In this document: piece by piece, positions 1 through 8,572 of the stretch
Layout: each line of letters starts with the position of its first letter
How positions within the stretch are numbered: the stretch's first letter is position 1
DNA from: Litchfieldia stipae
GTDB lineage: Bacteria > Bacillota > Bacilli > Bacillales > Bacillaceae_L
Length of the DNA: 64,000 nt
Assembly: GCF_014837155.1 (NCBI RefSeq)
Contig: NZ_JACYHA010000020.1
Coordinates: 1-64,000 of the forward strand
Direction of reading: 5' to 3'
The notes under the pieces: generated by a model
Database searches by the model: none
What the model saw: only the letters and a program-made list of their open reading frames with translations
Told to the model about the DNA's origin: nothing
Program-made: the position numbers and the translations under genes

Positions 1-6
1 TTAAAA

Positions 7-81
7 TCATTGTACTACCAACGAAAATATAGATGCTATTAACTGTGCTAAAATGGATGCTAATCCATATGCTATTTTCAA
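7..81 (-). CDS. possible 24-residue hydrophobic peptide
   Basis: A short frame downstream of adhE begins with TTG at 79-81, preceded at 6-nt spacing by a GTGGAG ribosome-binding sequence (87-92), and encodes 24 residues that are almost entirely hydrophobic after Lys2, ending in SLVVQ. It would form one membrane helix. Nothing is recognisable by family. The reading rests only on the ribosome site and the hydrophobic composition, so it could be chance. It could be co-transcribed with adhE, since no terminator is visible between them. Confidence 0.25.
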   Translation of the reverse strand: MKIAYGLASILAQLIASIFSLVVQ

Positions 82-142
82 TGTTTCTCCACAAAAACTG
101 AACTACTTAGATTTCATCCCTCTGGCTTTTACTTTCTAACTT

Positions 143-2746
143 TTAAACACCCTTGAAAGCTTGACGATAGATTTCTGCTAGTTCTGTTACTAATGGTAGC
201 TTAGGATTGGCTGTTGTACATTGATCTTCGAATGCACGCTCTGCTAAATAGTCTACTTTATCCTCAAAAGCTTTCTTAGTTACTCCGTTTGCTTCAATAC
301 TCATCGGTATTTCAAGCTCTTTTGCTAGTTGAATAACCGCATGTATTAAGCTTTCAACCCCTTCTTCTGTTGTTCTAGCAGGTAATCCTAGTGTTCTAGC
401 AATCTCTGCATAGCGCTGGTCTGCAACAAAGTGTTCATACTTAGGGAATGAAGCAAATTTCTTTGGCTTTGTCGCATTATAACGGATAACATGTGGCATT
501 AGGATTGTGTTTGAACGCCCATGTGCAATATGGAACTCTGCTCCTAGCTTATGAGCTAAGCTATGGTTAATTCCAAGAAATGCATTTGCAAATGCCATAC
601 CAGCAATAGTTGAGGCATTATGCATTTTCTCACGTGCAATTGCATCACTGCCATCACGATATGCACGTGGTAAATATTCAAATACGAGTTGAATAGCTTT
701 CATCGCTAATCCATCTGTATAATCATTTGCCATGATTGACACATATGCTTCAAATGCATGGGTTAATACATCCATTCCAGTATCAGCAGTAATCACCTTT
801 GGAACGGTCATCACAAATTGTGGATCAATAATAGCTACATCTGGTGTTAGCTCGTAATCAGCTAATGGATATTTTATATTATTTACTTTGTCTGTGATAA
901 CTGAGAAAGAAGTTACTTCTGAACCAGTTCCAGACGTTGTTGGAATCGCAACAAACTGAGTTTTCTCACCTAGCTTCGGATATTTAACTACCCGCTTACG
1001 AATGTCTAAGAACTTTTGCTTCAGTCCAAAGAAGTCGGCATCAGGATGTTCATAGAATAACCACATCCCTTTTGCTGCATCCATTGCTGATCCTCCACCA
1101 AGGGCAATAATCACATCTGGCTGGAAAGCAGACATCGCTTCTGCACCCTTCATGACTGTATCAATTGATGGATCTGGCTCAACATCAGAGAAAACTTCGA
1201 CATGAACCATATCAGGGCGTTGGCGTAGGTAATGTGTGACTTTATCTACATATCCAAGCTTCACCATTCCCGGATCCGTAACAATGAACGCTCTAGAGAT
1301 ATTAGGCATTTTTGCTAGATATTGAGTTGAATTTTTCTCGAAATAGATTTTTGGTGGAACCTTGAACCATTGCATATTATTATTCCTTCTCGCCATTCTT
1401 TTGATATTTAATAGATGAATTGCACCAACGTTTTGAGAAACAGAGTTTTTACCATATGAACCACAACCAAGTGTGAGAGATGGTAAGAATGCATTGTAGA
1501 TGTCACCAATTGCCCCTTGAGAAGATGGAGCATTCACGATGATACGGCAAGCTTTCATTTTAAGAGCAAATGCTTTTTGAACGTCTTCATTTGTTGAGTG
1601 AATCACCGCTGAGTGACCTAGTCCACCGAACTCTAGCATTTCTTCGGCACGCTGTAAGCCTTCTTTCGTGCTATTTACTTTATAGCAAGCTAGTACTGGG
1701 CTTAATTTCTCTCTTGAAAGTGGATATTGTGCTCCTACACCTTGCAACTCGGCAATTAAGATCTTCGCATCAACTGGCACCTGAACTCCAGCCATTTTCG
1801 CGATTTCATAGGCTGGTTTACCTACGATATCAGCATTTACAGCACAAGTGTCTTCTCTAATTACAAGCGCTGACACTTTTTTCGTTTCTTCAGCAGATAA
1901 GAAGTAGCAGCCTTTATCAATTAGCTCTGCTTTTACTTCATCATAAATTTCTTTATCTATAATTACAGCCTGCTCAGATGCACAAATCATTCCATTATCA
2001 AATGTCTTTGATAGGATCAGATCGTTTACTGCACGCTTCACAATCGCTGTTTTTTCAATATAACAAGGTACGTTTCCTGGACCAACTCCTAATGCTGGCT
2101 TACCAGTGCTATAAGCTGATTTCACCATCGCCGCTCCACCTGTTGCTAATACTAGAGCAATGCCAGAATGATTCATTAATAATTTCGTTGCTTCAATTGA
2201 TGGTACTTCAATCCATTGAATACAGTCAGCTGGAGCACCGTGCTTCACTGCTGCATCTCTTAATACTCTTGCTGCTTCACTGCTACATTTTTGAGCAGAT
2301 GGATGGAACGCGAAGATGATTGGGTTTCTTGTTTTAATTGCAACAAGAGCTTTGAACATTGTAGTTGATGTTGGGTTTGTAACTGGTGTAACTCCTGCTA
2401 CAACACCAACAGGTTCTGCAATCTGAATGACACCTTCATAATCGTTCTCATCAATGATTCCAACAGTTTTATCATATTTAATGTTGTTATAAATATATTC
2501 TGTTGAGAAGATATTCTTAATGACCTTATCTTCGAATACACCACGCTTGGTTTCTTCAACTGCTAGTTTTGCAAGTGGCATATGTTGATTTAATCCAGCT
2601 AACGCCATTTCTTTCACGATTTGATCAATGGTTTCTTGATCAAATTCTAGAAATTGCTTTAATGCCTTTTGTCCTTTTTCTACTAATGAATCAATCATTG
2701 TTTGGACTTCGTTTTGTATTTTTATCTCTTTCTCTTCTACTGCCAT
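143..2746 (-). CDS. adhE: bifunctional acetaldehyde-CoA/alcohol dehydrogenase
   Basis: This enzyme reduces acetyl-CoA through acetaldehyde to ethanol with two NADH, regenerating NAD+ in fermentation. The 867 residues have the usual AdhE length. The N-terminal half is an aldehyde dehydrogenase with the catalytic cysteine in NGMICASEQ (Cys255). The C-terminal half, from about residue 460, is an iron alcohol dehydrogenase with GGGSAMDAAK and the metal-binding histidines of HSLAHKLGAEFHIAHG. A strong GGAGGG ribosome site precedes the ATG. The Rex-type operators just upstream indicate repression at low NADH/NAD+ ratio, as known for fermentative adhE genes. The gene is probably monocistronic, since the nearest upstream gene on the strand is separated by a promoter region. 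Confidence 0.97.
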   Translation of the reverse strand: MAVEEKEIKIQNEVQTMIDSLVEKGQKALKQFLEFDQETIDQIVKEMALAGLNQHMPLAKLAVEETKRGVFEDKVIKNIFSTEYIYNNIKYDKTVGIIDENDYEGVIQIAEPVGVVAGVTPVTNPTSTTMFKALVAIKTRNPIIFAFHPSAQKCSSEAARVLRDAAVKHGAPADCIQWIEVPSIEATKLLMNHSGIALVLATGGAAMVKSAYSTGKPALGVGPGNVPCYIEKTAIVKRAVNDLILSKTFDNGMICASEQAVIIDKEIYDEVKAELIDKGCYFLSAEETKKVSALVIREDTCAVNADIVGKPAYEIAKMAGVQVPVDAKILIAELQGVGAQYPLSREKLSPVLACYKVNSTKEGLQRAEEMLEFGGLGHSAVIHSTNEDVQKAFALKMKACRIIVNAPSSQGAIGDIYNAFLPSLTLGCGSYGKNSVSQNVGAIHLLNIKRMARRNNNMQWFKVPPKIYFEKNSTQYLAKMPNISRAFIVTDPGMVKLGYVDKVTHYLRQRPDMVHVEVFSDVEPDPSIDTVMKGAEAMSAFQPDVIIALGGGSAMDAAKGMWLFYEHPDADFFGLKQKFLDIRKRVVKYPKLGEKTQFVAIPTTSGTGSEVTSFSVITDKVNNIKYPLADYELTPDVAIIDPQFVMTVPKVITADTGMDVLTHAFEAYVSIMANDYTDGLAMKAIQLVFEYLPRAYRDGSDAIAREKMHNASTIAGMAFANAFLGINHSLAHKLGAEFHIAHGRSNTILMPHVIRYNATKPKKFASFPKYEHFVADQRYAEIARTLGLPARTTEEGVESLIHAVIQLAKELEIPMSIEANGVTKKAFEDKVDYLAERAFEDQCTTANPKLPLVTELAEIYRQAFKGV

Positions 2747-2761
2747 TTTAAACCCTCCTAT

Positions 2762-2779
2762 TTGTGAAATATTTCACAT
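2762..2779. promoter_or_regulatory. Rex operator at adhE
   Basis: TTGTGAA-ATAT-TTCACAT matches 17 of 18 positions of the Rex consensus TTGTGAA-N4-TTCACAA. It lies immediately upstream of the adhE ribosome site, downstream of the likely promoter, where bound repressor would block transcription. Rex is the NADH-sensing repressor of fermentation genes in Firmicutes. Confidence 0.85.
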
Positions 2780-2810
2780 GTTTAATTAAAAATAAAAACG
2801 TGTTGCAAGT

Positions 2811-2828
2811 TTGTAATTATTTTCACAT
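2811..2828. promoter_or_regulatory. second, weaker Rex-like site
   Basis: TTGTAAT-TATT-TTCACAT keeps the right half-site and 5 of 7 bases of the left half-site of the Rex consensus. It lies 49 bp upstream of the better site, between it and the candidate adhE -10 at 2875-2880. Further TGTGAA half-sites occur near 2902 and 2913. Confidence 0.5.
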
Positions 2829-2874
2829 GTTTGTTCAAAAAAAATATTTATCTTGTTGCAACTTCCATGTTTAC

Positions 2875-2880
2875 ATTATA
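2875..2880 (-). promoter_or_regulatory. candidate -10 of adhE
   Basis: On the minus strand this reads TATAAT, 129 bp upstream of the adhE start and upstream of both Rex-like sites. No good -35 hexamer is present at 16-18 bp, which may mean weak or activated initiation. Confidence 0.4.
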
Positions 2881-2944
2881 AGGCTTGATTTTTCATTTGT
2901 GTGTGAACAGTTTGTGAAACATCGAGCATGTTTGAGTAATAAAA

Positions 2945-3172
2945 TTAACCACAAACTGGGTTTCTTAGGATTTTAGTAATTGAAATATCATTGTACATTC
3001 TAGTATTCTGTTTAAGTAAGCAGACAAAGTTTGTTGTCCATATAGTCGTGGGGATCGCTTGCCCTTCTTCAATCATCATTGCTTCGAATGTATCACCAAC
3101 TAGCCCTTCAAAGTCTTTTCGAGAATAAGTTTCAGTGTCGGTTGAAAAGTCTTTCCATTCGCATAAGATCAT
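2945..3172 (-). CDS. small hypothetical protein, 75 residues
   Basis: This gene is supported by an excellent GGGAGGA ribosome site 7 nt before the ATG and by normal soluble-protein composition: an acidic middle (EAMMIEEGQ) and a basic, conserved-looking end with WTTNFVCLLKQ and a final NPVCG. It contains two cysteines, one four residues into the WTTN segment and one next to the C-terminus. I do not recognise a family. It lies upstream of adhE on the same strand, but the adhE promoter region separates them. Confidence 0.7.
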   Translation of the reverse strand: MILCEWKDFSTDTETYSRKDFEGLVGDTFEAMMIEEGQAIPTTIWTTNFVCLLKQNTRMYNDISITKILRNPVCG

Positions 3173-3280
3173 ATTTGAATCCTCCCTCTTTGAATATCTT
3201 TTCTTACCTTCTACACTTATTATTATAGCATCTATTCACCTTGATAAAGGTACTAATAATGAACAATTTATGAAACATAA

Positions 3281-3321
3281 AAGAGCCTCTGCAAGCAATC
3301 TTCTGTTGCTTCGAGGCTCTT
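3281..3321 (-). terminator. terminator after treR
   Basis: AAGAGCCTC pairs with GAGGCTCTT, with a second inner stem of AAGCAA and TTGCTT. On the minus strand it is followed by TTTTATGTTT. It ends the trehalose operon transcript 6 bp past treR. Confidence 0.85.
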
Positions 3322-3326
3322 ACTGT

Positions 3327-4052
3327 TTACGAATTCTTCTGTTCTCTTCTTGCAAAGTCAATAAATCGAAATTTATCAAGTCGATGTCTGGATTCAGTAT
3401 ACTGAAATAACGTTGCATCATCTAGGTACACATAATTTTTCACAACAACAATATGCTTGTACTCCTTTAAATCTAAATACTTCTCATCCTCAGGTGTACA
3501 ATCCTCGACGACAATTTCTTTTTTTGCAAAACTTATTGTAAGCTTGATTTCATCTTCAAGATAGGCATAGATGGAGCCTTCACAAATCTCCTTTGATAAA
3601 TAGGGAATGTATTTCTTATTAAAATAATCCTTATCTAGGATGATTCGCTCTCCATCAATCTCTCTAGCTCGAACGACCTTCCATACCTCATCCTTACTTG
3701 TTACATTTAATTGCTTTTTGATGAACTCATCTGGTTTCACTAAGCCAAATTCATGAACAATAGTATTTGATGTTTTACCAATTGTTTCTGAAACTTCTTT
3801 AAAACTAACTAAGCCTGATACCGGAAAGCTGAATTTATTTACATCAAGTACGATCGAGCCTTTTCCTTTAATTTTTTGAATTAGACCATTCTGTGATAAT
3901 AAGGTAAGTGCTTTTCTGATCGTTTCTCTGGATGTCGAGTAGACTTCAGCTAATTCATGTTCAGAAGGGAGTTTTGTCTTTGCAGCAATTCTTCCAGATT
4001 GAATTTGTTCAGCAAGTTCATTGTAAATTGTAAGGTATTTATTTTCTCTCAT
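3327..4052 (-). CDS. treR: trehalose operon repressor, GntR family
   Basis: This is the transcriptional repressor of the trehalose genes, released in B. subtilis by trehalose-6-phosphate. The first 70 residues form the GntR winged helix (KLPSEHELAEVYSTSRETIRKAL). The rest is a UTRA effector-binding domain ending in YTESRHRLDKFRF. I chose the ATG at 4050-4052 (MRENKY), which gives 241 residues, close to the 238 of B. subtilis TreR; a GTG three codons earlier is possible. It is the last gene of treP-treA-treR, 25 bp after treA, so it is autoregulated if the operators at 7337-7382 act on it. Confidence 0.93.
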   Translation of the reverse strand: MRENKYLTIYNELAEQIQSGRIAAKTKLPSEHELAEVYSTSRETIRKALTLLSQNGLIQKIKGKGSIVLDVNKFSFPVSGLVSFKEVSETIGKTSNTIVHEFGLVKPDEFIKKQLNVTSKDEVWKVVRAREIDGERIILDKDYFNKKYIPYLSKEICEGSIYAYLEDEIKLTISFAKKEIVVEDCTPEDEKYLDLKEYKHIVVVKNYVYLDDATLFQYTESRHRLDKFRFIDFARREQKNS

Positions 4053-4077
4053 ATTTACCACCGAATCTATTGTAGCA

Positions 4078-5745
4078 CTATTTTTTTAGATGATAAATAA
4101 TCGATTCATATGGACGTAGGCTTATTTTGTTCACATCTGTTGGTGAATTTGAGTAATTAGATAGTAATATTTCTGATTGATAGCCGTCTAGCTCTATACC
4201 TTCTGGTAGTTCAAACTCTGTCTGCTCCCCGTAGAAATTGTTCACAACTAAGAGTTTCTCATCATTTCCATTGCGAATATAGGCAAAAACGTCAGGATGA
4301 TCTTCAACTAATAACTGATAATCTCCATCTGTAATGATGTCATATTCTTTACGAAGCTTAATTAGGCTTTGATAATGATAAAATACAGAATCTTGATCCT
4401 TGAGGGCATTCTCTGCATTAATTTCTTTATAATTAGATGCGACATTGATCCAAGGAGTTCCGTTTGTAAAACCTGCGTGTGGCTCGTCATTCCATTGAAC
4501 TGGGGTTCTAGAGTTATCTCTAGACTTGCTTTTCAGAATGTCGATAATATCAGTCTTACTCATTCCCTGTTCTGCCTTGATCTCATAGATATTTAATGAT
4601 TCCACATCACGGTACTCTGAAATATCATCGAAATTTGGGTTTGTCATCCCAAATTCCTCACCTTGATAAATGTAAGGAGTTCCCTGCATCATATGAACTG
4701 TTGTCGCAAGCATTTTTGCAGATTCCTTTAAGTATTCCTTATCGTTTCCATATCTTGAGACAATTCTAGGTTGGTCATGGTTACACCAGAATAATGCATT
4801 CCAGCCGCCGCCCTTGTTCATTTCAACCTGCCATGTTGAAAGAATTTTCTTCAAGGCTTGGAAGTCAAAGTCAACAAGCGACCATTTATCTCCATCCTTG
4901 TAATCAACTTTTAGATGATGGAAATTGAACGTCATGCTCAGCTCTTTGCTTTCTGGATTCGTATATTTAATACAATGATCAATCGTTGTTGAAGACATTT
5001 CTCCCACGGTCATACTATCATATTTAGAGAATACCTCTTGGTTCATTTCCTTCATAAATTCATGAACTCTTGGTCCATCAGTGTAGAATCTTCTTCCATC
5101 ACCAGGTGCAATTGTGCCGTCATCATCAGGGTAGTCTTGATCTTTACTGATTAGGTTGATGACATCTAGTCTGAAACCATCGACTCCTTTTTCAAACCAG
5201 TATGTCATCATCTCATATAATTTCCCGCGGAGCTGTTCATTTTCCCAGTTCAAGTCAGCTTGAGTGACGTCAAATAAATGGAGATAGTATTGACCTGTTG
5301 TTTCATCGTATTCCCAAGCAGATCCTCCGAACTTTGATTCCCAATTTGTTGGCTTATCCTTCCAAATATAGAAATCGCGAAATGGATTGTCCTTTGATTG
5401 CACTGCTTGCTTAAACCACTCATGCTCTGTGGATGTGTGGTTTACAACGATATCCATGATCAATTTGATGCCACGTTTGTGTGATTCTGCAAGAAGTGTT
5501 TCAAAGTCCTCAAGTGTTCCATACTCTTCATGGATATTATAATAATCGCTTATATCGTAGCCATTATCTTTTTGTGGAGATTTATAGATAGGAGTAAGCC
5601 AAATGACGTCGACCCCTAGTTCTTTTAGATAATCGAGCTTTTGAATGATTCCCTGTAAGTCCCCTACACCATTTCCAGATGTGTCGTTGAAGCTTTTCGG
5701 GTAAATTTGATATACGACTGCTTTTTTCCACCAAGGTTGTTTCAT
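4078..5745 (-). CDS. treA: trehalose-6-phosphate hydrolase
   Basis: This cytoplasmic glycoside hydrolase family 13 enzyme splits trehalose-6-phosphate into glucose and glucose-6-phosphate. It has 555 residues, as usual. The catalytic (beta/alpha)8 barrel shows VVNHT, the nucleophile Asp in GFRLDVINL, the acid/base Glu in TVGEMSS and the transition-state Asp in WCNHDQPR. It follows treP by 77 bp and precedes treR. The ribosome site is only moderate (GGTGG). Confidence 0.96.
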   Translation of the reverse strand: MKQPWWKKAVVYQIYPKSFNDTSGNGVGDLQGIIQKLDYLKELGVDVIWLTPIYKSPQKDNGYDISDYYNIHEEYGTLEDFETLLAESHKRGIKLIMDIVVNHTSTEHEWFKQAVQSKDNPFRDFYIWKDKPTNWESKFGGSAWEYDETTGQYYLHLFDVTQADLNWENEQLRGKLYEMMTYWFEKGVDGFRLDVINLISKDQDYPDDDGTIAPGDGRRFYTDGPRVHEFMKEMNQEVFSKYDSMTVGEMSSTTIDHCIKYTNPESKELSMTFNFHHLKVDYKDGDKWSLVDFDFQALKKILSTWQVEMNKGGGWNALFWCNHDQPRIVSRYGNDKEYLKESAKMLATTVHMMQGTPYIYQGEEFGMTNPNFDDISEYRDVESLNIYEIKAEQGMSKTDIIDILKSKSRDNSRTPVQWNDEPHAGFTNGTPWINVASNYKEINAENALKDQDSVFYHYQSLIKLRKEYDIITDGDYQLLVEDHPDVFAYIRNGNDEKLLVVNNFYGEQTEFELPEGIELDGYQSEILLSNYSNSPTDVNKISLRPYESIIYHLKK

Positions 5746-5822
5746 CTTTCACGCCACCACCGATTTTCATTTTAAATGCGAATGAGGATGACTCATAAAT
5801 GAGCCAGCCTCATGATGTTGTA

Positions 5823-7235
5823 TTAAGCTTTTGCACGTTTGAATTTTGATAAGAGTAAGGTTAATACGAAAGGTACTATAAGTACAATTCCCATTCCGAT
5901 AAAGAATACTCCCCAGAACTGTGGATAAATCGATAAGAATCCTGGTAATCCACCAACACCGATTGACGGAGCCTTAACACCATTAACTGCAATGAACATT
6001 CCAGCAATGGCTGTACCGATGACTGCAGCGATAAATGGGTAACGGAAACGCAGATTTACACCAAACATCGCTGGTTCTGTAATCCCTAAATAGGCAGATA
6101 CAGTCGATGTCATCGCAAGTCCTTTTAACTTCTCATCCTTTGCTGCAACCATCACAGCTAGAGCTGCAGATCCTTGAGCAATATTTGATAGTGCAAGAAT
6201 TGGCCATAAGAATGTCCCTAATACCTTTGGATCACCAATTAATTGTAGATCTACTGCTAAGAACGTATGATGCATACCTGTAATAACAAGTGGTGCATAA
6301 AGGGCACCATAGATTAATCCACCTAATAATGGAACAGCTTCAAAGACTGAAACAACAGCTGTCGTAATCCAGCCACCAACAGTGAACGTAACTGGTCCGA
6401 TTAAAATGAATGAAGCAAAGCCTGTTACTAATAGTGCAATAGGTGCAACTAATAATAACTGGAACGCATCAGGAATGCGTTTACGTAAAAACATTTCAAT
6501 CTTCGCTAACACATATGATGCTACTAATACTGGTAAAACTTGACCTTGATATCCAACTTTTTGTATATCTAACCCGAATAAATGCCAAACAGGAACTTCC
6601 TCTGCTGATCCATAACCCCAAGCATTAAGTAAATCTGGGTGAACTAGCATTAAACCAAGCACCATTCCGAGGAGCTCACTACCACCAAACTTCTTCACTG
6701 CGGACCAACCGATTAGACCTGGTAGGAACACAAAGGCGGTATTAGCTATTAAATTAATAATGCTTGCGAAATCAGCCCATTGTGGGTGCATATCAATAAC
6801 AGATGCTTCATCATAAAAGATTCCGGCTCCTGTTAGAATGTTGTTAATCCCCATTAATAAACCGGCTGTAACGATTGCTGGTAAAATTGGGATGAAAATA
6901 TCAGCTAATACTTTTATCGCTCTTTGCAAAGGATTCAAGTTCTTCTCTGCTGCATCCTTTAGCTCTTGCTTTGATGACTCACCAATTCCTGTTAGATCAA
7001 CTAACTCTGCATATACTTTATCAACAGTTCCTTGTCCAATGACGACTTGAAACTGACCGTTTGTTGAAAATGATCCTTTTACTAGGTCGATATTTTCTAA
7101 TGCTTCTTTGTTTACCTGTGATTCATCATTTAAGGCTAGACGCAATCTCGTCACACAATGTGTGGCCGCAGAAATATTGTCTTTGCCTCCGATTGCATCG
7201 ATTATTTGCTGTGCTACTTCTCGATTATTACTCAT
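5823..7235 (-). CDS. treP: trehalose-specific PTS transporter, EIIBC
   Basis: This protein imports trehalose and phosphorylates it to trehalose-6-phosphate. Residues 1-85 are the EIIB domain, with the phosphorylated cysteine in ATHCVTRLRL (Cys27). The remainder, to residue 470, is the EIIC membrane domain with about ten helices and the sequence GITEPAMFG. There is no EIIA domain, so phosphate must come from a separate EIIA, as in B. subtilis, where PtsG supplies it. It is the first gene of the operon, behind a promoter carrying TreR operators. Confidence 0.96.
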   Translation of the reverse strand: MSNNREVAQQIIDAIGGKDNISAATHCVTRLRLALNDESQVNKEALENIDLVKGSFSTNGQFQVVIGQGTVDKVYAELVDLTGIGESSKQELKDAAEKNLNPLQRAIKVLADIFIPILPAIVTAGLLMGINNILTGAGIFYDEASVIDMHPQWADFASIINLIANTAFVFLPGLIGWSAVKKFGGSELLGMVLGLMLVHPDLLNAWGYGSAEEVPVWHLFGLDIQKVGYQGQVLPVLVASYVLAKIEMFLRKRIPDAFQLLLVAPIALLVTGFASFILIGPVTFTVGGWITTAVVSVFEAVPLLGGLIYGALYAPLVITGMHHTFLAVDLQLIGDPKVLGTFLWPILALSNIAQGSAALAVMVAAKDEKLKGLAMTSTVSAYLGITEPAMFGVNLRFRYPFIAAVIGTAIAGMFIAVNGVKAPSIGVGGLPGFLSIYPQFWGVFFIGMGIVLIVPFVLTLLLSKFKRAKA

Positions 7236-7303
7236 TTCTCAACCCTCCAGATTGATGTCTACTAAGCGCTCGAAGAAAATCAGCGATAATAACATCATTT
7301 TCC

Positions 7304-7317
7304 GTCAATCGCTTTCA
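7304..7317. promoter_or_regulatory. possible catabolite-responsive element of treP
   Basis: On the minus strand TGAAAGCGATTGAC keeps the perfect left half and centre of the CcpA consensus TGAAANCGNTTNCA, with a poor right end. It lies downstream of the promoter and 69 bp before treP, where a bound CcpA would act as a roadblock. The tre operon is under catabolite repression in B. subtilis. Confidence 0.4.
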
Positions 7318-7336
7318 TTTTATTCTATCGCACCAC

Positions 7337-7348
7337 TTGTATATACAT
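7337..7348. promoter_or_regulatory. TreR operator 1
   Basis: TTGTATATACAT carries the TreR core TTGTATATACAA with one mismatch. It lies about 18 bp downstream of operator 2, near the transcription start of treP. Confidence 0.8.
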
Positions 7349-7359
7349 CTTGTATTTTC

Positions 7360-7388
7360 ACTCTAACTTGTATATACAAGTTAGTCAA
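7360..7388 (-). promoter_or_regulatory. treP promoter
   Basis: On the minus strand, TTGACT (7383-7388), a 17-bp spacer and TAGAGT (7360-7365) make a sigma-A promoter. The spacer is filled by TreR operator 2, so repressor and RNA polymerase would compete directly. Confidence 0.75.
7365..7382. promoter_or_regulatory. TreR operator 2
   Basis: AACTTGTATATACAAGTT is a perfect 18-bp palindrome containing the TreR core TTGTATATACAA. It occupies the spacer of the treP promoter. Confidence 0.92.
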
Positions 7389-7421
7389 CAGTTTTTTCGA
7401 CAATTTTTTTAAGCAGTCATA

Positions 7422-7452
7422 AAAAGAGGAACCTAATCGGCTCCTCTTTTTT
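7422..7452 (-). terminator. terminator of the DUF1992 gene
   Basis: AAAAAGAGGA pairs with TCCTCTTTTT around an 11-nt loop. On the minus strand the 3' arm ends in a T run. It overlaps the stop codon of the upstream gene and insulates treP from it. Confidence 0.85.
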
Positions 7453-7822
7453 AACGAAATTTATCATTTACTTTTGTTTCATAGTTTTTAAAGATGGATG
7501 AATTGGATCCTTTTCGATTCTTCATCACTTGATTTAATCTTATTTTTTTCTGAGTAAGTTTTTCATTCAACAGCACTCTTTGCTCATCGTCGTGACATTT
7601 ATCAATTAAGTCTTCAATCGTTAGTAATTCTTTTCGAAGCTCTGTTTCCTCATTGATGACACCAGCATTTTTCATAATTTTGTATGCCATACGAAGCTCT
7701 TGTGGAATCGCTGATAAATCTTCATGCTTCAACTTTTTCCCATAACCGGGCAAATTATCGAATTCCCCATTTTCATAGGCCCTACGTATCTTGTCCTCTG
7801 AAACAATCTGTGAAAAATCCAT
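7451..7822 (-). CDS. DnaJ-homologue domain protein (DUF1992)
   Basis: This 123-residue soluble protein has the DUF1992 signature near its start (DKIRRAYENGEFDNLPGYGKK followed by a short helix ending in PQELRMAYKIMKNAG). It then runs into a charged coiled coil (residues about 60-105). The family is related to the conserved domain of DNAJC28 and has no proven bacterial function. An AGGAGAGGATAGG ribosome site precedes the ATG. It stands alone, with its own terminator. Confidence 0.85.
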   Translation of the reverse strand: MDFSQIVSEDKIRRAYENGEFDNLPGYGKKLKHEDLSAIPQELRMAYKIMKNAGVINEETELRKELLTIEDLIDKCHDDEQRVLLNEKLTQKKIRLNQVMKNRKGSNSSIFKNYETKVNDKFR

Positions 7823-8009
7823 CCTATCCTCTCCTTTTTATAGAGTAGGTACTTTAGAAGTCTTTTATCTTATTTTACTTCATTTTCACAGTTATTTACA
7901 GTTTTAAGCTTACTAAGAACTCATATAGTTATTTTATATAATATTAAGTTTATATCGCAGTTTTCTAATAGTATGATGAATTTAAATAATTAAGAAAGGG
8001 GTGAATATA

Positions 8010-8531
8010 ATGAAAAATAAGAAGGTTTATTTATTTACTTTAATATTATTTTTTTCTTCAACATTTTTTTCCGGTTATACACATGCTAACACTGATACCC
8101 AAAACGAACTAAAAGAAGAAATAAATAAGGTTAATAATGAAATAATCGAGAATACTGATAATGTTGAGATTACACCTCAGTATCTAGTTGGAGGAGGATT
8201 ATTAACATGTAAACAGGTAGGAACTAGTACTGTAGCAACTTGCGATATTACTTTACAATCTACTCTAATGATTTATTCGGGACATATTACTGTAGACGTT
8301 TACAGAATTGATAATTTTGGTAACAGAACTAAAGTTCAATCAAGAGCAATGAACCACGATGATAATCCTGCACCTTATACTTTTCATGATCAAGCCGACT
8401 TTAGTCTAGCAAAAAGCACAGATCCAATCCTTTATAGAGCTGTAGCAAATGGTTATCTAAATACATCTGGCGACTCTCCTACATATGTTAAAAGCCTTTG
8501 GTCAGCAAATTTCTGGATGGGAAGTAAATAA
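8010..8531 (+). CDS. secreted hypothetical protein
   Basis: I place the start at the ATG at 8010 (an AAAGGGGTG ribosome site ends at 8003); the GTG at 8001 is part of that site. This gives 173 residues. Residues 1-25 are a signal peptide with cleavage after THA. The mature chain starts with an acidic helix (NELKEEINKVNNEI) and continues with beta-rich sequence containing only two cysteines (LTCKQ and VATCDI), able to form one disulfide, and several aromatic residues near the end (SLWSANFWMG). I do not recognise a family. The gene is more AT-rich than the tre and hut genes around it, and is 41 bp before the next gene, probably co-transcribed. Confidence 0.8.
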   Translation: MKNKKVYLFTLILFFSSTFFSGYTHANTDTQNELKEEINKVNNEIIENTDNVEITPQYLVGGGLLTCKQVGTSTVATCDITLQSTLMIYSGHITVDVYRIDNFGNRTKVQSRAMNHDDNPAPYTFHDQADFSLAKSTDPILYRAVANGYLNTSGDSPTYVKSLWSANFWMGSK

Positions 8532-8572
8532 GATAATACTTAAATTCCAATAATAATGAGGAGCGAAAGGTA

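Noticed and set aside
2764-2976. Plus-strand open frame in the adhE upstream region
   Set aside because: No ribosome site; it overlaps Rex-type operators and the candidate promoter.
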